Source: an uncultured Oscillospiraceae bacterium
Lineage (GTDB): Bacteria; Bacillota; Clostridia; Oscillospirales; Ruminococcaceae
Assembly: GCA_910588145.1 (NCBI GenBank)
Contig: CAJUPO010000002.1
Coordinates: 133,823 to 197,822, forward strand
Direction: 5' to 3'
Length of the DNA: 64,000 nucleotides
In this document: one piece after another, positions 41,209 through 51,052 of the stretch
Position numbering within the stretch: position 1 is the first letter of the stretch
How the letters are laid out: every line of letters starts with the position of its first letter
Notes under the pieces: model-generated
What the model saw: the letters and a program-made list of their open reading frames with translations, nothing else
Databases searched by the model: none
What the model was told of the DNA's origin: nothing
Made by a program: the position numbers and the translations under genes

Positions 41209-43809
41209 ATGAATATTGACAGATCAAAAATTTCGCCCATGATGAATCAGTATCTTGATGTTAAGGATATGTATCCGGATACGATTTTATTTTTCAGAGT
41301 AGGCGATTTTTATGAAATGTTTTTTGACGACGCTCTTGTTGTTTCTAAGACGCTGGAGCTTACTTTGACTGGAAAGGACTGCGGTCTTGAGGAACGGGCG
41401 CCTATGTGCGGGATTCCTCATCACAGCAGTGAAATTTATACAAAAAAGCTGATTGACGCCGGATTCAAGGTCGCTATCTGCGAGCAGCTTACTGATCCGT
41501 CAGAGAGCAAGGGAATCGTTCAGAGAGATGTTATAAGAGTTGTTACGCCCGGTACTCTGATTGAAAGCAGTATGCTTAGCGATGATTCGAATAATTATAT
41601 CTGCTGCGTTTTTTATGATAAGTTAAGCTGCGGAATATGCTTTGCGGATATTTCTACCGGTGAAGTAAAGCTTTCAGTTTCGGACGGTAAAAATATGGAG
41701 CCGGAGCTTATTGATCTAATGTCAAGATATGAGCCGTCTGAAATAATTTTTAATTCTGAATTTCTTTCACTGAAGTCAACGCTTAACTTCATTAAAACAA
41801 AGCTGGGAGCTGTTGTTACTCTCCGTGACAGCGAGTGCTTTAATCCGGCTGAAAAAAGCACGGCGGTTATCAGGCAGTTTTCTGTTGAATCAATGGATGA
41901 ACTGGGCCTTTCAGGGGATTCTGCTGATGTGTGTGCTGTCTGCGGACTCTTTGACTACATAGGGGATACTCAGAAAATACTTACAGGCAGATTCATGTCT
42001 GTAGAACGACTTAACGCTTCGTCGGTAATGAATCTTGATCTTACTGCAAGAAGAAATCTTGAGCTTACGGAAACTCTCAGGAATAAGGAAAAGAAAGGTT
42101 CGCTTCTCTGGGTTCTGGATTCTACAAGGACATCAATGGGAAAAAGACTGCTTAAAACCTTTATTGAACAGCCGCTGACAAGTCCGGCAAGAATCATAGA
42201 CAGGCTTACGGCAGTAGAGTATCTTGTAAAAAATCCGATAGTACTCATGGAGATAGGCGATATTCTTGATAAGGTTTTTGATCTGGAACGCCTTATGACA
42301 AGAGTAATGTATAAAACCGCAACTCCGAGGGATTTAAAATCACTTTCCGTTACGTCCTTGCAGCTTCCTCTGCTGAAAGAGCAGATGAAAAAACTAAAGG
42401 GCTCAAAGCTCATAGACTCCCTTGAAAACAGTATTTCTGATCTTGAGGATATATTCAATCTTGTTGAAAATGCAATTGTAGATGAACCTCCCGTATCCGT
42501 AAAGGACGGCGGAGTTATTAAGGATGGTTTTAATAAGGAACTTGATGAGCTTCGTCATATCATGAACAGCGGAAAAGATATTATTGCCGAGATTGAGGCA
42601 AGGGAGCGTGAAGTAACCGGTATAAAAGGCTTGAAAATCGGATTCAACCGTGTTTTCGGATATTACCTTGAGGTTACAAGGTCGTACTATGAACTGATTC
42701 CGGAGCATTACATAAGAAAGCAGACTCTTGCAAACTGCGAAAGGTTTATAACGGAAGAACTTAAGAATACTGAAAACAGTATTCTCGGTGCAAAGGATAA
42801 GTCACTTAGACTTGAGGCGGACATTTTTGCCGAGGTAAGAGATTATCTTTCAACAAAACTAAGGAGCGTTCAGAAAACTGCCGCAGCTGTGGCAGAAACG
42901 GATGTGCTTGCTTCATTTGCGGACGTTGCCATGAAAAACAATTATGTTCGTCCGGAAATTGCAGTGGACGGGGTTATAGATATTCATGACGGACGTCATC
43001 CAGTTGTGGAGCTTATGCTGGAGGATGAAATGTTCGTTCCTAACGATGTCTATATCGATACTAAAAAAAGCCGTATGTCCATAATAACAGGTCCTAATAT
43101 GTCGGGTAAATCCACATATATGAGACAGACTGCGCTTATTACGCTTATGGCGCAGATAGGCAGCTTTGTTCCGGCGGCTTATGCAAAAATTTCTATTGTT
43201 GACAGAATTTTTACAAGAGTGGGCGCTTCAGATGACCTTACTGCCGGACAAAGTACTTTTATGGTGGAAATGAGCGAAGTAGCTGATATTTTAAAATTTG
43301 CTACTCCCAACAGTCTTGTAATACTTGACGAGGTTGGAAGAGGAACCTCTACCTTTGACGGAATAAGCATTGCCCGTTCAGTTGCGGAACATATATGCAA
43401 TTCAAAAGGACTGGGGTGCAAAACCCTTTTTGCTACCCACTATCACGAGCTTATTGAACTTGAAAGCTTTATGGAGGGCGTTAAGAATTACAGTATTGCT
43501 GTTAAAAAGAGCGGCGAAGGAATAAGATTTCTGAGAAAAATCGTCAGGGGCGGAGTGGACGAAAGCTACGGTATTGAGGTGGCTAAGCTTGCCGGACTAC
43601 CGAATAAGGTAGTTAAACGTGCAAGAGAACTTCTTGCTGATATGGAAAATGAAAATTATAAAACTGTCTCGAATAACGATGGTCAAATGAGTTTTTCTGC
43701 CCTGAACAGAGATATACTTGCTGAAAGAATCAGAAAAACAAATGTGGCTGAGCTTACTGACAGTGAATGCCGTGAACTTTTAGAGGAGCTTTCATTGTTG
43801 GCAGAATAG
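41209..43809 (+). CDS. mutS: DNA mismatch repair protein MutS
   Basis: It recognises mismatches and signals to MutL. The mismatch-binding FRVGDFYEMFFDDA (Phe-x-Glu) near residue 35, connector and lever domains, Walker A GPNMSGKSTYMRQ, STFMVEMSE and the Walker B LDEVGRGTSTFDG are intact. It has 866 residues. GGAG precedes the ATG. The gene is followed 25 bases later by mutL. Confidence 0.98.
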   Translation: MNIDRSKISPMMNQYLDVKDMYPDTILFFRVGDFYEMFFDDALVVSKTLELTLTGKDCGLEERAPMCGIPHHSSEIYTKKLIDAGFKVAICEQLTDPSESKGIVQRDVIRVVTPGTLIESSMLSDDSNNYICCVFYDKLSCGICFADISTGEVKLSVSDGKNMEPELIDLMSRYEPSEIIFNSEFLSLKSTLNFIKTKLGAVVTLRDSECFNPAEKSTAVIRQFSVESMDELGLSGDSADVCAVCGLFDYIGDTQKILTGRFMSVERLNASSVMNLDLTARRNLELTETLRNKEKKGSLLWVLDSTRTSMGKRLLKTFIEQPLTSPARIIDRLTAVEYLVKNPIVLMEIGDILDKVFDLERLMTRVMYKTATPRDLKSLSVTSLQLPLLKEQMKKLKGSKLIDSLENSISDLEDIFNLVENAIVDEPPVSVKDGGVIKDGFNKELDELRHIMNSGKDIIAEIEAREREVTGIKGLKIGFNRVFGYYLEVTRSYYELIPEHYIRKQTLANCERFITEELKNTENSILGAKDKSLRLEADIFAEVRDYLSTKLRSVQKTAAAVAETDVLASFADVAMKNNYVRPEIAVDGVIDIHDGRHPVVELMLEDEMFVPNDVYIDTKKSRMSIITGPNMSGKSTYMRQTALITLMAQIGSFVPAAYAKISIVDRIFTRVGASDDLTAGQSTFMVEMSEVADILKFATPNSLVILDEVGRGTSTFDGISIARSVAEHICNSKGLGCKTLFATHYHELIELESFMEGVKNYSIAVKKSGEGIRFLRKIVRGGVDESYGIEVAKLAGLPNKVVKRARELLADMENENYKTVSNNDGQMSFSALNRDILAERIRKTNVAELTDSECRELLEELSLLAE

Positions 43810-43834
43810 GATACATGGAGAAACGGAGAGTTGA

Positions 43835-45838
43835 ATGGCTGAGATTAATGTACTGAGCAAGGATATTTCAGAGCTGATCGCCGCAGGAGAAGTTATTGAG
43901 CGTCCGGCGTCTGTAATAAAGGAACTTCTTGAAAATGCCATAGACGCAGGTTCTAAGCATATAACCGTTGAGATAAAAAACGGCGGAACTACATATATGC
44001 GCATTACAGATGACGGCTGCGGCATTGCGCCGAATCAGGTGGCAACGGCGTTTCTGCGTCATGCAACAAGTAAGATAACAACTAAGGACGATCTTGAAAA
44101 CATTCTGACTCTGGGATTCAGAGGCGAGGCGCTTGCTTCAATTTCCGCAGTTTCAAGGGCAGAAGTGCTGACTAAACGCAGGGGCGACGAATACGGCACT
44201 AATTATATAATTGAGGGAGGACATGAGGTCTTAAATGAACAGACTGGGTGTCCTGACGGAACTACAATTATTATTAGGGATATTTTCTATAATGTTCCGG
44301 TGCGCAGAAAGTTTATGAAAAGAGATTCCGCTGAAGCAAACGCTGTTATTTCTATAATGCAGAAGATCGTATTATCTCATCCGGAAATTGCATTCAAGCT
44401 TATTAAGGACAATAAGCTTGAATTTAGCTCAGCCGGTGACGGAGAGCTTTATTCGGCTGTTTATGCCGTTTACGGACGGGATTTTGCTCATGATATGATT
44501 CCGGTTGATTACAAGGAAAATAATATCACTGTTAAAGGATTTACCGTTAAACCCCTATATTCTAAATCCAATAGATCCTTTCAGAATTTTTTTATAAACG
44601 GCAGATATGTTAAATCCGTTACCTGTTGTGTATCTCTTGAGGAAGCATACAAAAATCTGATAATGACAGGAAAGTTTCCGGCGTGTGTGCTTATGCTTGA
44701 AGCGCCGCCGGTTACAGTTGATGTAAATGTGCATCCGGCTAAGGCAGAAGTGCGCTTTTCAGATGAAAAGATTATTTTCAACAGCGTATATTTCGCAGTG
44801 AAAAACGCTTTGATGGAATCGGGTCTTATTTATGAATTTCAGGTTAAGAATGAAAACGCCAAACGGTTAGATTATAAAGAACCTTTTGTACCGGAAAATT
44901 TTCAGCAGGTAAAGCTTGAACCCGAAAAGAAAGTACAGACAGCTGAAGTTACAAAACAGCAGGATAATACAGAGCCGGAAGCTGTAATTACTGATAATCA
45001 GGAAAACAGGAATTACGATGAAAGTTTAACTAAACCGCAAGTAAAAGAAGAAAAAGTACCTGTTGTTCTTTCTTCTTCAAAGGATACATACGGAGCCGGC
45101 GAGCGTATTGTATTTGATACATCTCAGTCTCAAGCATCGGAGATCAAAGAAAAACAGGAAGCTGATGAAACAATAAGCGGTTTCAGTTATATCAGCAGTG
45201 CAAAGCTTAAGCGAACAGAATCCCAAATTGACCAATCGCCGAAGGAACAGGAAGAATCTGACGAGAAAGAAGAAATAAAGGTTCAGGGAGAAATGTTTGG
45301 AAATTATATTGTAGCTCAGTCGGGTGAAAAAATGATCATAATTGATAAGCATGCAGCCCACGAAAGAATTATCTTTGAAAGACTGAAGCGCAGCAATACA
45401 AGCAGCGACAGTCAGCTTCTTATAAACAGCTGCAGTATTCTTCTTTCAGGTACAGAATTTGAAGCTTTAAATTCTAATAATCAGATTCTTGAAAATATGG
45501 GGTTTTCTCTGGACTTTTCCGGAAAGCCGTATGTAAAGCTTAATGCGGTTCCGATTCTGCTTGAAAAACTTAATATGGACGAGGTCATTCCGGAAATCGC
45601 TGAAAATCTTATAATGAATAAAATGAGCCCTCAAACACATATGCTTGACGATATTCTTCATGATCTTGCCTGCAAGGCGGCAGTTAAGGCGAATGATAAA
45701 AATACGGCAAAGGAACTTCAAAAACTTGCCGAAGATGTGTTCTACGATGAAAATATCAGGCATTGTCCGCATGGAAGACCAATTATGTTCGTGCTGACTA
45801 AAAGAGAGATAGAAAAAAATTTTAAAAGGATTTTGTAA
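43835..45838 (+). CDS. mutL: DNA mismatch repair protein MutL
   Basis: A 667-residue GHKL ATPase. The N-terminal ATP site has ELLENAIDAGS, DDGCGI and FRGEALASI, and a long acidic/Gln linker spans about 330-480. The C-terminal part has DKHAAHERIIFE, which fits the endonuclease motif DQHA(x)2E(x)4E apart from Gln to Lys, and CPHGRP. Nicking activity is therefore likely, as in most Firmicutes lacking MutH. GGAGAG lies before the ATG. Confidence 0.97.
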   Translation: MAEINVLSKDISELIAAGEVIERPASVIKELLENAIDAGSKHITVEIKNGGTTYMRITDDGCGIAPNQVATAFLRHATSKITTKDDLENILTLGFRGEALASISAVSRAEVLTKRRGDEYGTNYIIEGGHEVLNEQTGCPDGTTIIIRDIFYNVPVRRKFMKRDSAEANAVISIMQKIVLSHPEIAFKLIKDNKLEFSSAGDGELYSAVYAVYGRDFAHDMIPVDYKENNITVKGFTVKPLYSKSNRSFQNFFINGRYVKSVTCCVSLEEAYKNLIMTGKFPACVLMLEAPPVTVDVNVHPAKAEVRFSDEKIIFNSVYFAVKNALMESGLIYEFQVKNENAKRLDYKEPFVPENFQQVKLEPEKKVQTAEVTKQQDNTEPEAVITDNQENRNYDESLTKPQVKEEKVPVVLSSSKDTYGAGERIVFDTSQSQASEIKEKQEADETISGFSYISSAKLKRTESQIDQSPKEQEESDEKEEIKVQGEMFGNYIVAQSGEKMIIIDKHAAHERIIFERLKRSNTSSDSQLLINSCSILLSGTEFEALNSNNQILENMGFSLDFSGKPYVKLNAVPILLEKLNMDEVIPEIAENLIMNKMSPQTHMLDDILHDLACKAAVKANDKNTAKELQKLAEDVFYDENIRHCPHGRPIMFVLTKREIEKNFKRIL

Positions 45839-45841
45839 CCG

Positions 45842-46783
45842 ATGGATAAAATAAATGTTATTGCAGTTGTCGGTCCTACTGCGTCGGGAAAAACCGCCTT
45901 GGGTATTGAGCTTGCTAAAATATATAACGGAGAAGTGATCTCTGCTGACTCCATGCAGGTATATAAGGGAATGGATATAGCTACTGCAAAGCCGGCTGAG
46001 GAAGAAATGGATGGGATACCGCATCACTTGCTGGGTTTTTTGGATAAGAATCAATCTTTCAGCGTTGCAGATTATACTGCTCTTGCAAAAGAGAAAATCA
46101 GCGATATATCAGGCAGAGGAAAACAGCCGATTATTGTAGGCGGAACAGGACTTTATATTACGTCTTTGCTCGAAAATATTAATTTTCCGGAAATAAAAAG
46201 AGATGATTCTCTGAGAAAATCCCTTGAAACGGAAGCGGCTGAAAAAGGTAATGAGGAACTTTTTAAAAGGCTTGTAAAATGTGATCCGGAAACTGCGTCA
46301 GAGCTTCATCCGAACAATCTCGTCAGAGTTATAAGAGCAATAGAAGTTTATGAGCTGACCGGAAGAAAAATAAGCGAACTAAAAGCAGAAAGCAGGAAAT
46401 ACGAAACGCCGTACAAAACGGCTTTTATAGGTCTTAATTTATCAGACAGACAAAAACTCTATGACCGTATAAATATGAGGGTTGATCTTATGATAAAGGC
46501 AGGTCTTGAGAGGGAAGCAAGAGATGTTTATGAATCCGGAGAAATGAAAACAGCCGGAAATGCAATCGGCTATAAGGAGCTTATTCCTTATTTTAAAGGC
46601 GAATGCGGTTTTGAGGAATGTATAGACAAAATCAAGCAGGAAACAAGACGTTATGCAAAGCGTCAGCTTACCTGGTTTAGAAAAAATGCAGAAATTAAAT
46701 GGCTTATGTTGGATGAATTTGACAATAAAGAAAAAATTTTGAATTTTTGCAAAAAATATATAGCCAAATTGTTTTCTTTGTGA
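45842..46783 (+). CDS. miaA: tRNA dimethylallyltransferase
   Basis: It isopentenylates A37 of tRNAs reading UNN codons, giving the substrate of MiaB. The P-loop GPTASGKTALGIELAK, the SADSMQVYKGMDIATAK loop, VGGTGLYI and the C-terminal RRYAKRQLTWFRKN segment are conserved. It has 313 residues. It starts three bases after the mutL stop, so it is translated in the same operon; hfq follows, an order common in many bacteria. Confidence 0.97.
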   Translation: MDKINVIAVVGPTASGKTALGIELAKIYNGEVISADSMQVYKGMDIATAKPAEEEMDGIPHHLLGFLDKNQSFSVADYTALAKEKISDISGRGKQPIIVGGTGLYITSLLENINFPEIKRDDSLRKSLETEAAEKGNEELFKRLVKCDPETASELHPNNLVRVIRAIEVYELTGRKISELKAESRKYETPYKTAFIGLNLSDRQKLYDRINMRVDLMIKAGLEREARDVYESGEMKTAGNAIGYKELIPYFKGECGFEECIDKIKQETRRYAKRQLTWFRKNAEIKWLMLDEFDNKEKILNFCKKYIAKLFSL

Positions 46784-46789
46784 TATAAT
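46781..46789 (+). promoter_or_regulatory. Extended -10 promoter before hfq
   Basis: TGATATAAT (TGn-TATAAT) overlaps the miaA stop codon. No good -35 is present. It may give hfq and the downstream genes extra transcription. Confidence 0.5.
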
Positions 46790-46863
46790 ATAAAATAAGT
46801 ATTTTTGTATGCAGTTTTAACCCTGTATGCGAACATTCCATATAAAGAAGGAGTGCAGATATT

Positions 46864-47109
46864 ATGAATAAATCAATTAATCTTCAGGATGTTTTTCTTA
46901 ACCAGGCAAGGAAGGACAGGATCCCTGTTACAATTTATCTGACAAACGGATTTCAGTTTAAGGGAATGGTAAGAGGCTTCGATAATTATATTGTTATACT
47001 TGACTGTGACGGAAAACAGAATCTTGTTTATAAACATGCAATTTCTACCGTTATTCCGGTTAAGTCTATCCCGATTCTTGATACTGCTGAAAAGGCAGAG
47101 GCTGAATAA
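46864..47109 (+). CDS. hfq: RNA chaperone Hfq
   Basis: An 81-residue Sm-like protein. The Sm1 region (QDVFLNQARKDRIPVTIYLTN) and the Sm2 motif YKHAIST are clear. It pairs small RNAs with mRNAs in Gram-negatives; its role in Clostridia is narrower and varies. Ribosome site GAAGGAG before the ATG. It follows miaA. Confidence 0.97.
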   Translation: MNKSINLQDVFLNQARKDRIPVTIYLTNGFQFKGMVRGFDNYIVILDCDGKQNLVYKHAISTVIPVKSIPILDTAEKAEAE

Positions 47110-47123
47110 ACAGCAAAGTATTC

Positions 47124-48374
47124 ATGAAATCCATAACATCAAAAATAGTGAGTCTTCTTCTTATAGTTTGCATTACAGCCTGTCTGTTTAGTATAGGCTT
47201 TCATATGCTGAATAAGGAGTATGAGACTGAAACAGCAGTTCTTTCTTCGGCAGATGAGCTTATCTCGTTCAAGGGTGTTTATATACGCAGCGAATCGCTG
47301 GTGGAATGCAGCGGAAACGGAGTTGTCAATTATTGCGTGGCAGACGGCGGGAAACTCGGTAAGGGTTCTGTAATCGCACAGGTCTATGCAGATGAATCAC
47401 AGATTGACAACAATGCTGAAATACAAAAGCTTGAACATGAACTTGAACTTTTGAAAAAAATACAGAATCCCGGAACGGTGGAGCTTGCTCAGCCGGCTAA
47501 TATCTCCGGTCTTATCGAAGAACAGTATAAGGATATTATTAATCTCAGAGAAAAAAAAGAAACCGGAAGCATTGCTTCTGCAAGGGACGAGCTGCTTATA
47601 CTAATGAGTACTTATCAGCTTATTACAGACGCTGATATTAACTTATCCAAAAGGATTGGTGAAATAAACACGAGAATTTCCCAGCTTAAGGCTTCAAAGG
47701 CAATTCCGCATGATACGGTGGTTTCAGACAGCTCAGCTTATTTTGTAAGCTATGCTGACGGCTATGAGGACAAGTTTTCTGCCTCTAAGCTTTCGAAAAT
47801 AACTGTTGAGGATATAAAGGAAGCAGAGGACAGGACTGCTGTTAATGACAATAAGATAATCGGTAAGCTTATTGACGGATATGAATGGTATATTGCCGGC
47901 GTTATAGATAACAGCAAACAGTTCTGTGAACCGGAAGATAAAGTAACTATGAAATTCCGTTCCACTTCGGATACTGTCGAGGGAGAGATTTATGACGTCA
48001 GAAGCACCAAAAATTCGTCGGAAAGCATAGTAATTATTAAATGCGATGAATTGACTTATGACCTTGTCCAGCATCGGACAGAAAATGTTGACATGATTAA
48101 GGGACAGTATGAGGGAATAAAGATACCCAGAAAGGCTATACGCTTTGATGATGTGAAGGAAACTGTTACAGATGAAAATACCGGCGAGGAAAAAAGCGTG
48201 ACCGTCAACTGCAAAGGGGTCTATGTGAAGGTCGGCGAACAGATAGTCTTTAAAAAAATAGATGTAATATATGAAGGCGACAGGTTTGTACTGTCTTCGC
48301 TTAATGCCGGAGACGGATATGCCGCCCTTTATGATGATATTGTTGTGGAAGGCGTTGACGAAAATGGCAGTTGA
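47124..48374 (+). CDS. HlyD-like membrane-anchored protein next to the division cluster
   Basis: A 416-residue protein with an N-terminal membrane helix (about 8-28) and an extracytoplasmic part. A biotinyl/lipoyl-like half (GNGVVNYCVADGGKLGKGSVIAQVYADE) is followed by a coiled coil and a second beta half, as in HlyD/efflux adaptor proteins. No transporter partner is adjacent. In Clostridia such a gene often precedes yggS-sepF, suggesting a role near division (inference). It lacks a clear Shine-Dalgarno and may be coupled to hfq. Its end overlaps yggS by 11 bases. Confidence 0.75.
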   Translation: MKSITSKIVSLLLIVCITACLFSIGFHMLNKEYETETAVLSSADELISFKGVYIRSESLVECSGNGVVNYCVADGGKLGKGSVIAQVYADESQIDNNAEIQKLEHELELLKKIQNPGTVELAQPANISGLIEEQYKDIINLREKKETGSIASARDELLILMSTYQLITDADINLSKRIGEINTRISQLKASKAIPHDTVVSDSSAYFVSYADGYEDKFSASKLSKITVEDIKEAEDRTAVNDNKIIGKLIDGYEWYIAGVIDNSKQFCEPEDKVTMKFRSTSDTVEGEIYDVRSTKNSSESIVIIKCDELTYDLVQHRTENVDMIKGQYEGIKIPRKAIRFDDVKETVTDENTGEEKSVTVNCKGVYVKVGEQIVFKKIDVIYEGDRFVLSSLNAGDGYAALYDDIVVEGVDENGS

Positions 48375-49059
48375 TCTCATCAGTATTGATGAAAATTATA
48401 AAAGAATAATGTTTGAGTCGGGCGAGGCAATGGCTAAATACCGAAAGCCTGATGAAAAACTTGACATAATGGCAGTGACAAAGACAGTAGAACCTGCCGC
48501 AGTAAATCATGCTGTAGAACTTGGATTAGGCCTTCTGGGAGAAAACCGTGTTCAGGAATATCTCTCAAAGAAGGAGCTGTATGACAAAAGAGCAGAGATT
48601 CAATTTATTGGTCATCTTCAGACAAATAAAGTGAAATATATTATTGACAGCGTTTCAATGATACAGTCTGTTGACAGTTTTAAGCTTGCCGCAGAAATCA
48701 ATAAGTGTGCGGCAAAGACAGGAAAGATTCAGGATATACTTATTGAGGTAAATATTGCCGGGGAAGAATCAAAGAGCGGGGTTCGGGCAGATAAGCTTGA
48801 AGAACTCCTGTATCAGGCGGCGGAACTTAATAATATTAGGGTAAAAGGTCTTATGACTATACCGCCTGCTGAAAATCCGGAAATATATTTGTACAATATG
48901 CAGAAATTGTATATTGACATTTCAGGTAAAAACATAGATAATATTAGTATGGACTTTCTTTCCATGGGAATGTCGGGAGACTATACGGATGCCATTAAAT
49001 ACGGATCGAATATTATCAGAATAGGAAGGGGACTTTTTGGTCCCAGAACTTATAAATGA
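48364..49059 (+). CDS. yggS: PLP homeostasis protein (YggS/YlmE/PROSC family)
   Basis: A 231-residue alanine-racemase-fold PLP-binding protein that keeps free PLP low. The PLP lysine is in MAVTKTVEPA; LLGENRVQEYLSK, FIGHLQTNKVKYI and SMGMSGDYTDAI are diagnostic. The start is the ATG at 48364 inside the end of the HlyD-like gene; a longer frame from 48271 overlaps it too far. It stands in the usual ylmE-sepF-ylmH-divIVA order. Confidence 0.95.
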   Translation: MAVDLISIDENYKRIMFESGEAMAKYRKPDEKLDIMAVTKTVEPAAVNHAVELGLGLLGENRVQEYLSKKELYDKRAEIQFIGHLQTNKVKYIIDSVSMIQSVDSFKLAAEINKCAAKTGKIQDILIEVNIAGEESKSGVRADKLEELLYQAAELNNIRVKGLMTIPPAENPEIYLYNMQKLYIDISGKNIDNISMDFLSMGMSGDYTDAIKYGSNIIRIGRGLFGPRTYK

Positions 49060-49122
49060 TTTTTATGTTTTGGTTCTTTTGAATCGATCAGCAATAAAAA
49101 AATATTAGGTAGGAGAGCAAAT

Positions 49123-49605
49123 ATGGACGTTTTTAAGAACATTAAGGACTTTTTTGTGCCGCCGGAGGACGGCGACGATCAGTATGAGGAACGTTTGCAG
49201 AGACGTGAACCGCAGCATTCTGACTACGATGATAGAGACAACAGGGAAACAAGAAGCTACAGAACTGAACGTTATGACGAATTTGAAGAAAAGAAAAGCA
49301 ATAAGGTTGTGAACATACAGGCGACAGCACAGCTTCAGGTGGTGCTTGTGAAGCCTGAAAAATTTGAAGATGCAAAACAAATCGCAAATCACCTGATTTC
49401 AAAGAAAACTGTTGTACTTAACCTCGAAACCGCTTCAACTGACCACAAAAGAAGAATACTGGATTTCTTGGTAGGCGTTGCTTATGCACAGGGCGGAAGC
49501 TTAAAGCCGGTTGCGAATATGACATATATAATCACTCCTTACAATGTCGGATTTATCGGCGAGGATCTTGTGGGTGAGCTCGAAAACAGCGGGGTTATTC
49601 TTTAA
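49123..49605 (+). CDS. sepF: Cell division protein SepF
   Basis: A 160-residue FtsZ-binding protein that tethers the Z ring to the membrane. The N-terminal amphipathic helix (MDVFKNIKDFFV) is followed by a charged linker and the SepF fold (VVLVKPEKFEDAKQIANHLI, VVLNLETA, RRILDFLVGVAYAQGGSL). The ATG follows GGAG. It is in the conserved division cluster. Confidence 0.95.
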   Translation: MDVFKNIKDFFVPPEDGDDQYEERLQRREPQHSDYDDRDNRETRSYRTERYDEFEEKKSNKVVNIQATAQLQVVLVKPEKFEDAKQIANHLISKKTVVLNLETASTDHKRRILDFLVGVAYAQGGSLKPVANMTYIITPYNVGFIGEDLVGELENSGVIL

Positions 49606-49608
49606 CGG

Positions 49609-50361
49609 ATGAATCCTTCTGATGATGATAAGGAGCTTGCAGCAAGAATTGGCGATATGATGAAGATAAGCCGTAAAAGGGGCTCGGTTTATTCTTCGTT
49701 TTTGAATGAGAGACAGTGTGCGCTTGCAGAAAAATTTCTTAGGGAAAGACACTCGGAAAATTATCGCTTTTTCGGAGGGTATGAGAGTGCGCAGAGAAGA
49801 ATACTCTGCGTTTATGACGATTATTTCAGACCTGATGATGGTGATTTTCCTTTATCTGCTGTTACCTTTAACTATCGTAAATCCTATTCTCTTTCACATA
49901 GGGATCTTTTGGGGGCGGTTATGTCGCTGAAATTGAACCGTGATGCAATAGGTGATATTATTATCGGAGAGGGAATATCTCAGGTGCTGGTGCTGGATTC
50001 CGTCAGAAATATCGTTGCCGGAGAAATACGGAAAATAGGTTCAGTAGGCGTTAAGGTTGATGATGATTGTGAAATTCTGCTTTCTGCTGAACAGAATTTC
50101 AGAGAAATCACTGGTACGGTTTCATCACTTCGTTTTGACAGCGTACTTAGCATGGCTCTGAACCTGAGCCGCGGCAAGACCGTTCAGATAATCTCTTCCG
50201 GAAGTGCAGAGGTGAATTTTTTTCCCGTTTCTGACAAAACTTATAAAGTGAAGCAGGGAGATGTATTTTCCGTAAGAGGTTTTGGCAAATACAGGCTTGA
50301 AGAAATTTCAGGCGTTACTAAAAAAGGCAGAATACACATAACCGTGTTGAAATATTGTTAA
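49609..50361 (+). CDS. ylmH: YlmH-type RNA-binding protein (S4 domain)
   Basis: A 250-residue protein with an N-terminal domain (ERQCALAEKFL, GGYESAQRRILCVYDDYF, SHRDLLGAVMSL) and a C-terminal S4 RNA-binding domain from about 180. In Bacillus and Streptococcus it sits in the same division cluster and has been linked to ribosome rescue. Its start follows the sepF stop by three bases, with a poor ribosome site, so coupling is likely. Confidence 0.93.
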   Translation: MNPSDDDKELAARIGDMMKISRKRGSVYSSFLNERQCALAEKFLRERHSENYRFFGGYESAQRRILCVYDDYFRPDDGDFPLSAVTFNYRKSYSLSHRDLLGAVMSLKLNRDAIGDIIIGEGISQVLVLDSVRNIVAGEIRKIGSVGVKVDDDCEILLSAEQNFREITGTVSSLRFDSVLSMALNLSRGKTVQIISSGSAEVNFFPVSDKTYKVKQGDVFSVRGFGKYRLEEISGVTKKGRIHITVLKYC

Positions 50362-50374
50362 GAGGTGGTTAACA

Positions 50375-51052
50375 GTGATAAGCGCTAATGATATAAAAGA
50401 TAGAAAATTTGAAAAAGCAGCGTTCGGTTACAAGCAGGAGGATATTGATGATTTTCTTTCTGAACTGATCGCTGAATTTGAAGAAATCGACGCTGAAAGA
50501 GAAGATCTGCACAGCAAGATTCAGATTCTCGCCGATAAGGTCAGAGAATACCGTCAGGATGAAGAGGCTCTGAAGGACGCCCTTTTAGGCGCTCAGAAGC
50601 AGGGACATCATGTTATTGCAGAAGCTCAGGAAAAGGCAGAGGCAATTATTTCTGATGCGAAAGCGCAGGCACAGGCGCTCATTGATGAAGCAACTGTTCA
50701 GCATGAAGCTGCAATGGAAAAAAACAGGGCGGAAATTGAAAAGGAAAAACAGAATCTTATTGACGCACAGAAACAGGTATCAGAATTTAAAAAGATGCTG
50801 TTTGATATGTATAAATCTCATCTTGAGATGATTTCCGCTATGCCTGAAATAGAAATTGACGATGATGAGACGGATAAGAACGCTTCAGAACCTCAGCACT
50901 ATGAGCTTCCGAAGCCGGATCCGTTTGCGACATCAAGCTTTTCGGCCAGAACTGTAAAGGGAGTGTATGAATCAAGATTTACCGATCTCCAGTTCGGACA
51001 GAATAACTCGCAGTCGGCCGGCAATACATCAACTGAAAAGGAAGAAGTATAA
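50375..51052 (+). CDS. divIVA: DivIVA-domain protein
   Basis: A 225-residue coiled-coil protein that marks curved membrane at poles and septa. The N-terminal DivIVA motif (ANDIKDRKFEKAAFGYKQEDIDDFL) is followed by a long Glu/Lys/Gln-rich coiled coil (about 40-150) and an acidic, Pro-rich tail. The start is GTG at 50375 after AGAGGTGG. Its stop overlaps the ileS ATG (TAATG). Confidence 0.94.
   Translation: MISANDIKDRKFEKAAFGYKQEDIDDFLSELIAEFEEIDAEREDLHSKIQILADKVREYRQDEEALKDALLGAQKQGHHVIAEAQEKAEAIISDAKAQAQALIDEATVQHEAAMEKNRAEIEKEKQNLIDAQKQVSEFKKMLFDMYKSHLEMISAMPEIEIDDDETDKNASEPQHYELPKPDPFATSSFSARTVKGVYESRFTDLQFGQNNSQSAGNTSTEKEEV

Noticed and set aside
45467..46054. 195-residue frame on the minus strand
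   Set aside because: It is antisense to mutL and miaA, both well supported; no independent signal.
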